Shown here: positions 1 to 11,871 of the stretch, in pieces
Layout of the letters: every line of letters starts with the position of its first letter
Position numbering within the stretch: the stretch's first letter is position 1
Origin: Polytrichum commune
Taxonomy: Eukaryota > Streptophyta > Polytrichopsida > Polytrichales > Polytrichaceae
Direction: 5' to 3'
Assembly (NCBI GenBank): GCA_950295325.1
Contig: OX485803.1
Coordinates: 48,749,554 to 48,813,553 of the forward strand
Length of the DNA stretch: 64,000 nt
Position numbers and translations under genes: made by a program
The notes under the pieces: generated by a model
Told to the model about the DNA's origin: nothing
The model's input: only the letters and a program-made list of their open reading frames with translations
The model's database searches: none

Positions 1-716
1 AATGAATCATTCGACAAGCAGTTGTTGTAAATTATCATAGTGTTCTAGTCGCAAAACTCTTTCTTTGGTAAGAGGCCATCATGTAGGTGCTTAGTTTTTT
101 TTATGTTGGAATCATAGTTTGGGGGAGTTTGTTCCGTAGAGCATTTAGGGATTGGGGAATGGGGATAGTTTGTTTTTGAAGTTGGGTTGGTCATTTTGTC
201 AAGCGTTTAGGGTTTAAGATAGTTTGGTTCTGAAGTTGGGTTGTTCGAATGAGTTAAGGTAGGTATGTTAATGCAATCCAAGCTCTTACATGAACATTTA
301 TATTTAAGATGTGTATGGTTGGGTGTGAATCTAAAAAATAAACACAAAATTTAAAAAATCAGAAAAGATTGGAGTACATGCCTAAAATGTATAAACCATT
401 TTACATGCAACAATCAACATAATTGGGGGTATATGATCATTCAATAACTTTAAAAACCTTCACTTCAACAATGAATAGGATATTCATGCGAGCTCCAAAA
501 AAAGGGAGGAAAGTGGCTATAGGCATAATTTGGATTTGCATATCATCTTGCACTAATTGTGTGTTTCGTATCCTACAAGAAGTGGGTGCAAGAGGAAATC
601 ATTTTTATAAACTCTCTTAAACTCTCTCTTGGTGATTTGGTGTGTCAAATATAAGTAGCATGTGTTGACTATTTGTGTCCACTAATGTTCCCCAATGAGG
701 AATACCTATAATGATT
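1..716. other. Intergenic, no gene seen; contains an R3 copy and a short tandem duplication
   Basis: No supported coding region. Positions 137-250 hold an imperfect tandem duplication of about 60 bp (the words agttgggttg and gcatttaggg recur). From about 411 to 597 there is a copy of dispersed family R3, recognised by its similarity to 46060-46260: the same order of words around gatattcat, gagctccaa, gtggcta, ggatttgc and cgtgtgttt. Confidence 0.5.
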
Positions 717-926
717 TGTGCAATTAGGGTGCCTTTGCAAATAGATTGCCTAATTGCAAATTATCTTGGCTTAACACCAAATCAGAAAAACTTAAGACTT
801 TGTTCGTTCACTTATATAACAACCACATTCTATAAATGATTGATGTGCTTTTGTGATATTATGATAGTAATTATTCAAAATAATGTGGCATGTTGATAAA
901 TTAGCATGGGGCAAACTAATTGCACA
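717..926. mobile_element. Small TIR element, family R4 copy 1 (MITE-like)
   Basis: A 210-bp segment begins with tgtgcaattagggtgcc and ends with the near inverse (ggcaaactaattgcaca). A second copy with the same ends and a similar interior lies at 53146-53369. Two copies with matching terminal inverted repeats and no coding capacity fit a non-autonomous DNA transposon. No convincing target duplication was found, so the superfamily is open. Confidence 0.6.
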
Positions 927-929
927 TAT

Positions 930-2180
930 CAAGTGTAGCCTATTTAGTCACCTCACCCGCCTCACCTATCAATGGTCATTTAATGCCCTTTGTGGAACAG
1001 ATCCCAACCCGTTCCCAAGCACATCAACATGTCCCCATTCCAACTCAATTGTTCCCAAGATAAAGTTTTGAGAACTCATCAAGAAACTTCGAGAACCCTC
1101 ATAATAGTTTAAGCTTAGCTGGAGCGTTATCCTATATTTATGTTACGAGTCCACAACACAAGTGTTGGGGGGGGGGCACATGTTACAGTCACCTACCATT
1201 GGGGAAAGGTAAAAATGTTGAATCCTATATAAAGCCCCTATATTGCTTTCAAAAAAAATGAATATTGAGTTCTTTTCAGGACTAAAGTAGGATTAGAGAC
1301 CTTGAATTAGTCTACCGAGGTTAATATATTATGATTCAATAATAAACCTATATGGGCAGATTTGTATTGCACCCCTATAGGTATCAGGAAACAAAATCAT
1401 GTTAAGAGCTCCCCCAAGAGAAGGTTGAACCAAATACCAAATTCTCATTTTCTTCCACCTTCAATTATTCTCAATGTGAACCTTTTACAAATAACGCTAT
1501 CATATCTCTTCTTGGAAAAATCATCCTCCCAATACTATACTCCCATGACGGTTTAGACGAATTGTTGTCAAACAAAATATTTATTTTCAAAATTCCAATT
1601 TAACAATAGGAAATGTTCCAATTGATGCTTACTTTTGTTTGAATAAAATAAAATCTTTAAAAAAAAACAAAAATCTTTAAAAAAATTTACAAATCCCCAA
1701 TCAAACTTTTTAATGCCAAAACCACCGTGATACTCGGATGATGGAGTATCATGGCTCCTATCATGAAGATGCTCGGTTTAGAGTAAATAGTATCAAACAT
1801 GGCATTGTGGAGATAGAAATCCCATTGCAATTCACACCACTAAGAAAAGAAGAAATGACACATTGTGGTGTCACGGATTCAAGGTAACAACTCGATGTTG
1901 GTCATATTCAAAGAATCAACTAGCATCTACCTTCACGATTACAATTATTTTGACTAGTTTAGGTCTTGTGCAATGATTTATTATTTAATGATAGTTTTGA
2001 TTCAAGGTTAGCGTGATGCATTTCAGAGTCAAAGGGGTTGAATCCTTTCAAAGCAAATTAACTTATAGGTGGAGATTCATCCTCTAAAATAACCACAAAA
2101 TGTTACTTGCTCCTCCCTTGCTTTTGAAATGTGAATGTTTGTAACATTTACCGAAGGGGAGGATGAAAACGATGTCTTCT
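930..2180. other. Intergenic, no gene seen; contains an R2 copy
   Basis: AT-rich and without a supported gene. A copy of dispersed family R2 lies at about 1270-1405. It has the words attagtct, tgattc, aacctatat, and a conserved right end (cccctataggtatcaggaaa) equivalent to the ends at 2845, 4380, 14570 and 54210. A 10-bp G run sits near 1168. Confidence 0.5.
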
Positions 2181-2181
2181 A

Positions 2182-2569
2182 CACTAAATATTATATTTTA
2201 TGTCATATGATATTTTATGTCATATGATATTTTATGTCATTGGAATCACTTTTGTAATGGCATTTCTTATAAATAAGATCACAAGTATTGTCACCCCAAG
2301 TTACTTTCAGTTCACCCACTTTTTGTTTGGTATACTTTGCATCCTAACATTTTTGTGATGAAGCATTGTCATTAATGCTTGAAATTTGGATGACAAATTA
2401 CTTAGTTAGTGAGAATAATTGCAACGTTGTAAATCTCTAATGCCAATTTTTTTTACATGGAATGACAAATACTATTAGGTTTACAATCAGTGTTGGTGAC
2501 GCTACACGGGCAGTCTAGAATTAGTATTGAGCAAGACAAATAGAATTGGTGACATCAAATACAATTAAA
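2182..2569 (-). mobile_element. Family A element, degenerate copy A1
   Basis: Starts after TA with cactaaatattatatttt. It ends in a diverged form of the family's inner terminus (gaattggtgacatcaaatac) and is collinear with the copies at 22757-23101 and 25810-26182. The word atgatattttatgtcat near the left end is repeated three times here but occurs once in the other copies, which points to local slippage. No coding sequence. Confidence 0.65.
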
Positions 2570-2587
2570 TGCCTAATATTCATTCCA

Positions 2588-2748
2588 ATACTTTAAAAAC
2601 AGATCTCATACCAATTCAGGACTTCTGACCTCAATAGAAATAGCAAGCTCTAGGATCTATACTAATTTTAGTATAGAACCAAGGACTTGTTATTTCTATC
2701 GAGGTCAGAGACCCTCGATTGGTTTAAGATCTTGATTTTAAAATATGA
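2588..2748. repeat. Near-palindromic hairpin, about 75-bp arms
   Basis: The arms on either side of about 2669 are inverted copies of each other. The inner 44 bp (from tctgacctcaatagaaatag to ctatactaa) pair with the downstream arm with about six mismatches and almost no loop. Pairing continues more loosely out to the words ctttaaaa and ttttaaaa. The right arm overlaps an R2 copy. It could be a foldback MITE or a young inverted duplication able to give a long hairpin RNA. No transcript evidence is available from sequence. Confidence 0.7.
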
Positions 2749-2850
2749 ATTTGTAATTAGTCTATGAGCTTGATCGAATCGGCAACCAACCTATACGGGG
2801 CAAGTTTTACTATTATCCCCTCGGTAGGTGTTAGGAAACCAAAACGGCCT
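2688..2850 (+). repeat. Dispersed repeat R2, copy 2
   Basis: Shares an ordered set of words with four other copies in the window (about 1270-1405; 4380-4545 inverted; 14560-14700 inverted; 54085-54215): gtcagagaccc, attagtctatgagctt, aacctatacggggcaag, and a right border ggtgttaggaaacc. The constant right border suggests a real element end, such as an LTR or a TIR element terminus, but no matching left end was found. Confidence 0.5.
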
Positions 2851-3036
2851 TTAGACAAAATATCGTGAGATGAAATGCATGGGGCACCCTTGCCTTGAAG
2901 GAGGGCCCACTAGGGACTTGAATGTTAAGGGGACACTTGACAACTAGTCATCCTTCTCGGTTTACTTGATTTTCATTTTCATTTCATGTGATCCAAGTGG
3001 GATGTGAAATGACATGTGATACTTAGTTTACAAGTA

Positions 3037-3645
3037 CAGTAATCTCCCGCTTAAGTACGCACCCTGGTTAAGTGTGCAATTTTTTGACAAAAATCAAGGT
3101 TCATACTCTATTGTTTGAACATGTCATGCAAAGTCATTTGCCATGAATGCATGAATTTTTTACACTTAGCATTCATTGTCAATTTGTTTACGTTTCGTTG
3201 AAACGTCTCAAACGATCGTCACAGTTCATCTACATTTGTCCAACCTCCATTTGTACATCGAAGCAAAGCAATTGGTCGTCGATGTCAAGGACAGTAGAGC
3301 TTCAAAGCCTTTAAAGTTGGCAGCACTATCAAATTCAACAAATGTCTCGATAGGGGTTTATTCTCCAATTCACATCGTTTCCACAACTTTCCGGATGCCA
3401 CCTTCATTGACTTCATACTCCCGCCCCAACACATACTTGCTCGGCGCATTCAGCTTGCTCAACTTTGCAATAATTTCACATCATTGGGCTTCAGTCAAGC
3501 GGGTTGCCTCAAGTTCCATCTGTTTCCTGTTGCGATTCATCGAATCAGAGGTTCTAGAAAGGGATATGAGTAAAGTACGCACCTACCAACTAAGTGCGCA
3601 CCAACAGCTCCGGTTCAAAATGTGTACTTAAGTAGGAGATTACTG
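3037..3645 (-). mobile_element. Pogo-like (Tc1/mariner superfamily) element remnant with TA target duplication
   Basis: The 609-bp element is flanked by TA on both sides (3035-3036 and 3646-3647). Its termini are inverted repeats of about 25 bp: the left reads cagtaatctcccgcttaagt and the right is the inverse with two changes in that stretch. Ends of the form TA-CAGT...ACTG-TA are typical of the pogo/Fot1 branch of Tc1/mariner. Motifs related to cttaagt.cgcacc recur just inside both ends. The interior carries a degraded DNA-binding domain on the minus strand (separate entry). The element is far shorter than an intact pogo element (about 2 kb), so most of the transposase is deleted. Confidence 0.8.
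3176..3540 (-). pseudogene. Pogo/CENP-B-like transposase N-terminal remnant
   Basis: Reading the minus strand from the ATG at 3540 gives a basic start followed by a helix-turn-helix-like stretch. It contains CEIIAKLSKLNAPSKY, then REYEVNEGGIRKV, interrupted by in-frame stops. This matches the layout of the CENP-B/pogo-type N-terminal HTH: an L-T-x-x-Q entry, an EII.KL helix, a PSK..L.REY.V turn and a G.IRK recognition helix. Stops occur about 20 and 55 codons in, so it cannot be translated whole. The open plus-strand frame over the same DNA is taken as a shadow. The position between matching pogo-type ends supports the call. Confidence 0.7.
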
Positions 3646-3647
3646 TA

Positions 3648-5934
3648 GAGGAAAGGCATTCCTATGTTTGAACACGTGATAGTGTGAGATGATTAACCCC
3701 CTAAAGGTCGAAGCTAAATCTCCCAAGAATCATCTAAAACAATCATCCCAATACAACAACTATTAGAGAAAATTTGTGCCTCTAATGGTGGATTTGGTTG
3801 TAAATGCAACATCTTTGTGAAGTTAAGATGGTTAAAACAACAACTTGGTCATTCACGGGTCTCAAATCAGAAGATTATTGGTATGGTCAGGTATAGATGA
3901 ATGCCTGAACCAAAAAATCTATCTCGGTCTTTAAGGGTTAATGGATACACATTCAAATTGAAAAGAGAAAAAAAGAAAATCCTAAAAATTTTAGGAGCTC
4001 TTATGAATATATACCATGATCAAATTGAAAGAATATTTTTCTTCGGAAATGACAGATGTGTAGGTTCTCCCTATTAAGTTCATTTCTTAACCTAAGTTCA
4101 TAATTACCAAATCAATCTCTTTTGAACACATGTCTTGTTAGTGTTGGTTCTAGAATCAATCACAAGTCGTATGTATATAGGTGTCCAATTTTTAAAATAG
4201 CCAAATTAGACCCACCTTCCTAAGATGTTGTTGAAGATAACTTCAACATGTAAGTGGTTGATCCGGAAAGATGCAGTAGCCAACGGTGTAAAACCTACTC
4301 TTAACGTCACTTGCGGTGCCCCTAGAGAGAGAGAGAAAGAAAGAAAAGAAATTTCAAATTAGATTTACCTTTTTTAACCGTTTAATTAATAATAAAACTT
4401 GCCCCCTATAAGTTGGTTGTTGATTCGATTAAACTCGTAGATTAATTACATATTCATGGTCATTGAATTGAGCTCATACAAGGTTCCTACACTAATTTAG
4501 GGTCTTTGACCCCGCTTAGTGGTTGAGGTAACTATAAATAGCCATCCCATGCTCTATACTACACTACGTATTGTAACTAATGTCACAAATTCTATTTGCG
4601 TGCTCGATACTAGTTGTGGCATAAACAAAGTCAAAAGTTTATGACAATCTACATGTTAACGAGGAGGAGAATTTTAATTTTTTGACAATGTATAAGATAT
4701 TCATATGAGCTCCAAACATAAGCTACAACCTCGATTTGGATGTGCTAACTATCTCATGCTAATCGTGTGTTTCAAATCTAGAAGAAGTTGGTTGATAAAT
4801 ACAAGTAACCATTTACGATCCACTTTACCTTACTTTAGTTGAATCCACAAATGACACGCTACATTTCAAGCCTAGGAAAGGAAAAAAGAAAAAAAGGTAA
4901 GGTAGATGCGTCTTAAATGGTTACATTTTCCAACCAGCCCACGTCTCCTAGGATATGAAACACGCGAATAGTACAAGATGGTTAGCAAATCCAGATCGAG
5001 GTCGTAGCCACTATCTTCGTAACTTTCAGAGCTCGTGTGAATATCTCATTTCTTTGTCAAATTGAAGATTCTCATGCTCATTAAGTGGTCGTGTAAGCCC
5101 TCCCAACCATATTGACTATTGAGCTGGAAATAATTAACATATTTTGAGCATGTGGACCAATCTCTTTTGAACACGTGTCTTTCTCGCATCTGTTCCTAAA
5201 GCCACACCTAACCACATACCACTCAAATACAGGTGTCTACTTAAGATAACTAACCGAATTAGGTGCATCTACCTATCTCAACGAAGAGCCCACACTTGTA
5301 TTCTTTTTGACAATGATTCGTACGATGTGGGGCCTTTTAAACCCTACATAGGATAGGCAGTAAACCTTACCACTGTAACAAGGAGACACTCGAGCATAAT
5401 AAGGCCAACGGGTTCAAATTCACATCAGTAAAACACACGGATGTTAAAGTTTTGTTTCGTTTTCTTGAAGATCTAATAAACCGATGATCGTGAGGAGTTG
5501 TTGTTGTTTTTTTTTAACGTGGCAAGCATTCATCATGGGGTTTTGCAAGATATTTATGTCTTTGAGCCCTTGAAACACCATCGACTTTATCCGCTTCCAC
5601 GATGGTCATTATCCGCCACATGTGGATTTCCCATCTCGCGCGGTGTGAATGGGGTCGAAAAAAATAGCGGGCGGGGGGCCAAAAAAACAAAGATCGTGAT
5701 TAATGCGTTTTCCTTCACAAGGAATTATTCACATGTCCATCATTTGGAGAACTATCCAAAAAGGACACAAGTGTCAGCCATGGAGATCATTTTTACCCTC
5801 TCCCGACGGCACATTATTTGCTCATCTCATGTGCCAAATTTCTTACTGCAAACAAGCGAGTTAAATGATGATCGGTAATGAATGCCATCCATCAAGCACA
5901 CCCACGATAGGGCCAAAGGCTTATCACCGTGCCC
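3648..5934. other. Intergenic, no gene seen; R2 and inverted R3 copies
   Basis: Contains an inverted R2 copy (about 4380-4545) and two R3 copies in opposite orientation (about 4640-4800 forward, about 4960-5250 reverse), which form a head-to-head inverted pair around 4880. A possible SINE-like box B word (gggttcaaattc) lies near 5410. The stretch 5500-5900 is mixed in composition and unrecognised. Confidence 0.5.
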
Positions 5935-6300
5935 CGGGAGGGTTTTGGGATACTCGGTCACAATCCTAGTGTCCAAATCCCAAGTCCACCCGGTTACATG
6001 TTGTGATCTTCCGGTTTTCCTTAATAGTTTTAGGTATATTCCACATATTCCTCTGAAATGATGGGTTGTTTTTCCAAAGTCTTGAACTTCAACCAATTAT
6101 TTTTCAAATTCGACTGGTTCATCTGGAGGTAGAGGCTGCTTCTCCTCGTTTGTTGGTTCATCATTTTCTTCCTCCCCATATTCCTCTAAAATGATGGGTT
6201 ATTTTTCCAAAGTTTTGAACTTCAACCAATAATTTTTCAAATTCAATTGGTTCACCTGTAACTAGAGGCTAATTCTCCTCGTTCATTGGTATATCATTTT
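5935..6300 (+). repeat. Dispersed repeat R5 with an internal 137-bp tandem duplication
   Basis: R5 is recognised by the ordered words cctctaaaatga, ggttatttttcc, gtcttgaacttcaacc, ggttatttctcaa, ccggttcatctgtaact. Copies or fragments also occur at about 16430-16930, 30405-30620, 52160-52795 and at the right edge of the window. In this copy the unit starting atattcctct is present twice (6041 and 6178) with few differences, a recent tandem duplication. No coding capacity was recognised; it could be part of an LTR. Confidence 0.6.
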
Positions 6301-6307
6301 CTTCCTT

Positions 6308-6350
6308 CCCCCCCCCCCCCCCCCTTTAAAACACACACACACACACACAC
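6308..6350. repeat. C17 homopolymer followed by (AC)n
   Basis: Seventeen C residues (6308-6324), a short spacer, then ten AC dinucleotides. It is a microsatellite prone to slippage and to sequencing error. Confidence 0.95.
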
Positions 6351-7149
6351 ATAGATATATATGACTTTTTTTTCTTCTAGTTGGGGGGTTGGGTTCAGTG
6401 GGGTCAACAGTTAGCCCTCCAAATGCTTGCGTTAAGTTAATAATATTAGGATATGGTTAGAGTCTAGACTATTTTTGAGCATGAGGAGAGCATGTGATTA
6501 CTATAGATAGTAATCCTATTAATGCACATGTCTAGACTCAATGACTAATACTGTGGATTTTCTCATGTGAACAATGAACTATCGATCTTCACCACATTTA
6601 GGTTGTGAACAAATGGCAAAGGACTATTAATATTATGCACCTTATATTTACTCATTTAAGAAACAAAGTTGAGATGGTTGTTGGAATTGTGCAGTATGGT
6701 GGAGAAGTGAAGGAGGGGTTAGGGTCGGTTGCACCACTTCGCCACTGCCGCTTGTTAGATTTGGCAGCCCCATCATCCATGGTCTGATGCTCAAAAGCTT
6801 GGGAGTGGGGATTTTGGGATTGGGAGACATCCTACCGCCCAAGTAACAAAACTTTGGTGATGGACAAAAAATATGTGAGCATAATTAATGTTTGGTGCAA
6901 ATAGGTGTTTCAGTGCCCAATTGAATTGGGATGCACAACACGACCACCATTACCAAACCAAACCAAATCAACAAAAAGAAAAAGACAACAACAATAACAA
7001 CAACAACAACAACTTATGTATGTACCCGTATACAATGTTATTACACCTCATTAGTTGCAGTTTATGAGACATAAACAACTGCAAATGTTCCATTTTGCTT
7101 ATTCATTTGGTGCTATATCATTCTTGCCCCTTTGGCGATGGCATGGGTA

Positions 7150-7522
7150 ACTAAATATGATATTTAGTGTCACCAATTTTGATTGTCTTGCTGAATACTA
7201 ATTGTAAACTGCAGTGTAGTGTCACCAACACTAAATGTTACCCCCACAATATTTTGTCATTCCTTGTAGACTTTTGGGGGGATTAAAGATTTACAGTGTT
7301 GCAATTACTGTCACTTAGCAAGTGAATTTTCATCGACATTTCAATCATCCATGGCGATCTTTCATCGCAAATTGATGACAAGAAAAGGTAGGGTTTTGGC
7401 CAATGGATGTACTCATCCATCATCCATGACAATTTTTTGTTCACTAATTCATAAGAAATGTCATCCGAAAAGTTACCGTAGCGACATAAAATACCATATG
7501 ACACTACATATCATATGTAGGG
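7150..7522 (+). mobile_element. Family A element, copy A2
   Basis: A 373-bp copy in the opposite orientation to A1, A4 and A5. It begins with actaaatatgatatttagtg, runs through conserved interior words (gattgtcttgctgaatacta, gtcacttagcaagtg, ccaatggatg), and ends with the diverged palindrome catatcatatgtag. TA flanks both sides. Non-coding; a minus-strand frame inside has no family resemblance. Confidence 0.75.
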
Positions 7523-10500
7523 TAATAAGTGAACATGAAGCTTTACACTCAATATTCGATGGAGTACATCATTTGCTACACTGCTATTTAGATCATAAAT
7601 GAACCATGCCTCTTACTATTGTAGGTTGATAGCAAGTTGGGCGGAGAACAATCTTAAAACTCAAGCCTATTTTTTGGGGAATTGAATGGGTCAAATGGCC
7701 TAAATGGAAGGAAAACAATCATAGAAAGTCTATATATTAGCCAATTTCTTAACACTCAATAGTTTCTCAAACTTGTCAATGAGATGAAATATATGATTGA
7801 TCTGCCTCTGCCTCTTACTCATGATTACAAATTCTCAAACAACCTCTACTAAACATGAGCAAAGCATGATAGGAAAAATGTTCACAACCCTAATTAGCAC
7901 TTGAAGAAGGCATGACCTAAACCCTAAAGGTTAACATCACGAACTTAGCCGCCATGAATGGATGAAAATTAAGTTACAATACATGGAGTTGTATGTAGGG
8001 TATGTTATGTGCCTAAATAAATAACTATATGTATAAATATTTTCATTTTTCTATTAATATTTTTACGAACTGCCTAAGCTTTTTTTTAATTAAACAATCA
8101 TTGGGCATTTCCTGCCCAACCTGCTATCAACCCATGGTATCCATAACAATTTATAGCCCCACTTATTTCTTCCCTTCAAATACATTAATAAGAAAAATAT
8201 GTATACCTTGGATATCATTCAATGATGAATCTCTAGGTGATTCCATAGCATCTTTTAGGAGTTACCTTGGCATAACTTCCTATATATTGACCAACATAAG
8301 TCCTTGTACGGACTTGATCATGCTAAACCACTTCCACTTCACACCTTTATGTATAAACGTGAGGTCATGCTAGTTTGGAAAGCTATACTAAATAGCCGTA
8401 AACGTGTGGGTGAACAATTAACGTGGAAATAATTAGTGTGGTACACACTAATTTTCAAGTCAAGGTGAAATTAACATGGGTCCAAGACTCCAGGTCTCTC
8501 TTAAGTGTTTCTAAGGACTTCCGACCAACACACTAAATATTAGTTATAGGTAAAAGATAGCATAAAATCAAATAATCACCCATAATAATTTTTGAGAAAA
8601 TAATTAATTTGGCACGCTAATTTTCTAGTATAAATTTTAGTGTGGTTTGAAAATTAATGTAGTGGTTTGTAATTGCCACACATGTGCTTTGTAACTCCTT
8701 GATGGTAATTGGCCATCTAATTTTGGACGACGTGCACATTCAAATTTCCATTGACCTAATGTCGATTGCACATTAGCTCCATTGAATTAAACTAAAGCAC
8801 AAGATCTTTGCTTACCAAACACATAATTGCAATTGTAATCTTCATTTTTTTGGTATTTTTATGATCGAGAAACCCTAAATGTTGCATCAATGTTGAATGA
8901 ATCATTATCTACATGTTGGTTTAGTACTAGGAATATTTCAAATCGTGATTGATGTGTATTAACATTACTTTGGACATGTGCCATCTTTGGGCCATTGCAC
9001 CCTTGGTCCACCCCCTCATAAGTGGTCCTTGGCATGTTGCACATGTGCATAAGTCTTATAGATCATAGTGTTTTAAGACTAACATGTTTTGTAGTAGGTT
9101 TTAGTAGTTTTTTAGTGTGACCCTTGTTAATGAACTTTTTCCTTAGGAGGTGGATGTTGCACCCATCCACATGGGATACATACATGGTTGGGTATGTAGG
9201 TGGATAGGTATATAGGTCTGTAGAGAAGTCGGAAATACCTTTTGAAGGTCTATTCCAAAAACCATGCAAGATGTGTGACCTTATTGTGGCCAATTCCAAA
9301 TTTGTAGACATTTCATACCATCGGGTCAACTTAGGGATCGTGACTAGTGTCATTTAATTACCAATTGTCTTTTTGAGATTTACAATTGGAGTAGAGATTG
9401 ATATCAATATTGATTTAGACAATTAACTTAAACAAATACCCTCCTCATGCCATAGTTACCCTCCCGTTCCCTTCTCTTGGCTTTGAATATTTGCCACATC
9501 CCACCCGAATTGCCACCATGCTTTTATTTCCTTAGTGTTTTGGCAATGTGTGTATGTGTGCGTATGTGTGTTGGGGGGGGGGGGGTTATGATGAATAGTG
9601 GGCAACAATGGGGCAAAAATTTCACCACTCATTCACCACCAATACATTGTTCATTTTATATTAAAGACTAGTTTGGACTTGTGCCATCCCAATCCGTTGC
9701 CCTTGTGTATATGTAATTAATAAAATGTTTTGAACTTTTTACTTATTTTTTTATAAGTGTGTGTGTCTTCTTCTTCCTCCTCTTCCTCTTCTTCTTCATC
9801 CCCCAAATCCATTGTGCTTGCTTGCCCCTGTCCCTATGAAACAACGTCCCGGCCCACCATGCACTGTCGAGGCATGTCATACCCGTGTATATTTGACAAA
9901 GAAGTTCTTTCAATAAGATTAAAGACTTTTGCTCTTTCTTTTTCTTCATCTTTCTCTTCCTAATCCCTTACCCACCCTACCCCACCCCTAAACTCAAAGT
10001 TTGAAGTTTGAAGTTTTATTAGTAGATGATTGAAAACCAACACAAGAACCTCATGTTAAAGTGGTGAACAGTCTCATATCAGTGTGTACTTATTGTGCAT
10101 GATTTTAGAGTGTCAATGTTATCAACATCTACCTTATGCTCCCCCACCCCACCCACCCCCGTGTTCCCCAATGGTGCTTTTTGGAAAGCCCGTCCCCATT
10201 CCCCACATGCAATGCTTATCATACCCTCTCCCCTTCTCTAATGGAATGTTTTTAGGATTGTGGAAAGTTTATAGGTGGAACATTGGGGTGGCAGCCAATA
10301 CCACCAACACCACCAACACCACCACTTCCATTAAATATATAAATTGATTGAACATTAAACGCTAATTAGTCTAAATTTCAGATCCAGATAGTAATCTAAC
10401 AAGTAAAAGGAGCTCATAGACCACTCATAAGTCAATTACGTCTACCTTCAAGAAACACCTTCGTGTCATTCTTAATATTTCTCCCCTTGTTTCTTGAACT

Positions 10501-11671
10501 CATATCATGAGTTTATGCTCTTTGTATTTGCAATTTCTATAATTTGAAACCTTACCCATGACTGGAAGTAAAAAAATGGGAACATGGTGAGTGGTTTAAA
10601 GATGCAAGTGGAACTAGCTTTACACTCTATTTTCATGAGGAATGGTGTACACTTTGAGCCACAATGTAGGGATGCGAAGGGTAAGTCACATTTTACTTAT
10701 ACCCACAACATCTATCGTAATACGGTTTGTAGTGTCACATATTGTGAACTCAAAGTTACACCGTGCTATAACTTTTTACTTGGAATGTAAGTTCTAAGTT
10801 TATTTATGTTCTATGATGTTTATGACCTTTGGTGGTAGAACAAAAGTATCCATATCATTGTGTGCTTCCAAATAACAAGTGACATAAAATGCTATAAATT
10901 GTATGGTTGAACTACATTTGAAATAGGCTTGTGTATATTCGACCACTCTATCCTTTCTACATCTTGCCAGCTGTGGAAATGGGGGTCCATTGAATTCAAG
11001 GGTAGTTTACTAGCAGGGTGAAAAACAAAGGGTGGTCAATTTGGGGGAATTTTTTTGAAGTGAGGCGAAATGAAAGGGGTCAAAATTTTTGCAGCTAAAC
11101 CGATTTGGGACTAATAACAAAGTCTAGTATGAAATTGTGTTGTCCCAATAGAGTGAAGTGGCGTTGGAGTTCAAGTTGGACTAGCACGTCTCCCTTGTCA
11201 AGGTATCCACCACAAAGTGCCAACTAAAACTTTAAGTCAATGGTTTTGAAATAATCCTCTTCTTGGTTCGAGATTACCCTAAACTACCATATGATAGTGG
11301 AAAGGCACCCAAAATCGAATGGAGTGCTTGGCGGTTCGATTCTCGGCCGTGAAATCGTCTCTCTACTTGACGGAAAACTAACCAGGTGATCAAGCGCCTC
11401 CTGTGTTCCAAAATAAAATAGAATAAAGAAATAGTCCTCTTCTCCCCTCCCCCCCCCCCCCTCCTCTGATTACTTAAGTAAGTTAGGAATTTCTCGTCTG
11501 CAAGTCAACCCTTACATACTCAAGCTACTTGAAATGGGTCGCCACCTAATATTTTATTGGGTTTGCAACCCACTAGGTGGTAATCTACGTGGATGGAAAG
11601 ATATTTAATGATGTAGGGTGGTGCCCACTACCATGTGGGCCAAAATAACACATAAAAACCTCATATTTCAA
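7523..11671. other. Intergenic, no gene seen; microsatellites and a SINE candidate
   Basis: AT-rich with many short unrelated frames. Simple repeats include a 10-bp G run near 9575, a TTC/TCC tract at 9769-9800, C-rich stretches at 10140-10160 and CACCAA repeats at 10300-10324. A tRNA-derived SINE candidate lies at about 11285-11400 and a C run near 11450. No recognisable gene. Confidence 0.5.
11285..11400 (+). mobile_element. tRNA-derived SINE candidate, copy 1
   Basis: The core ggcggttcgattctc resembles an RNA polymerase III box B. The tract before it (gatagtggaaaggcaccc ... tggagtgcttggc) aligns with an inverted copy at 16036-16262, as does the tract after it (ctctctacttgacggaaaa). Two diverged copies sharing a box B-like core with matched flanks fit a tRNA-derived SINE. 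No clear box A consensus or poly-A tail was identified. Confidence 0.45.
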
Positions 11672-11871
11672 NNNNNNNNNNNNNNNNNNNNNNNNNNNNN
11701 NNNNNNNNNNNNNNNNNNNNNNNNNNNNNNNNNNNNNNNNNNNNNNNNNNNNNNNNNNNNNNNNNNNNNNNNNNNNNNNNNNNNNNNNNNNNNNNNNNNN
11801 NNNNNNNNNNNNNNNNNNNNNNNNNNNNNNNNNNNNNNNNNNNNNNNNNNNNNNNNNNNNNNNNNNNNNNN
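11672..11871. other. Assembly gap, exactly 200 N
   Basis: A run of 200 N. The round number suggests a scaffold placeholder rather than a measured gap, so the distance between the flanks may be wrong. Frames spanning the gap are meaningless. Confidence 0.98.

Noticed and set aside
3176-3631. 151-codon plus-strand open frame
   Set aside because: It lies inside the pogo-like element, opposite the transposase HTH remnant, and has no family features. Treated as a shadow.
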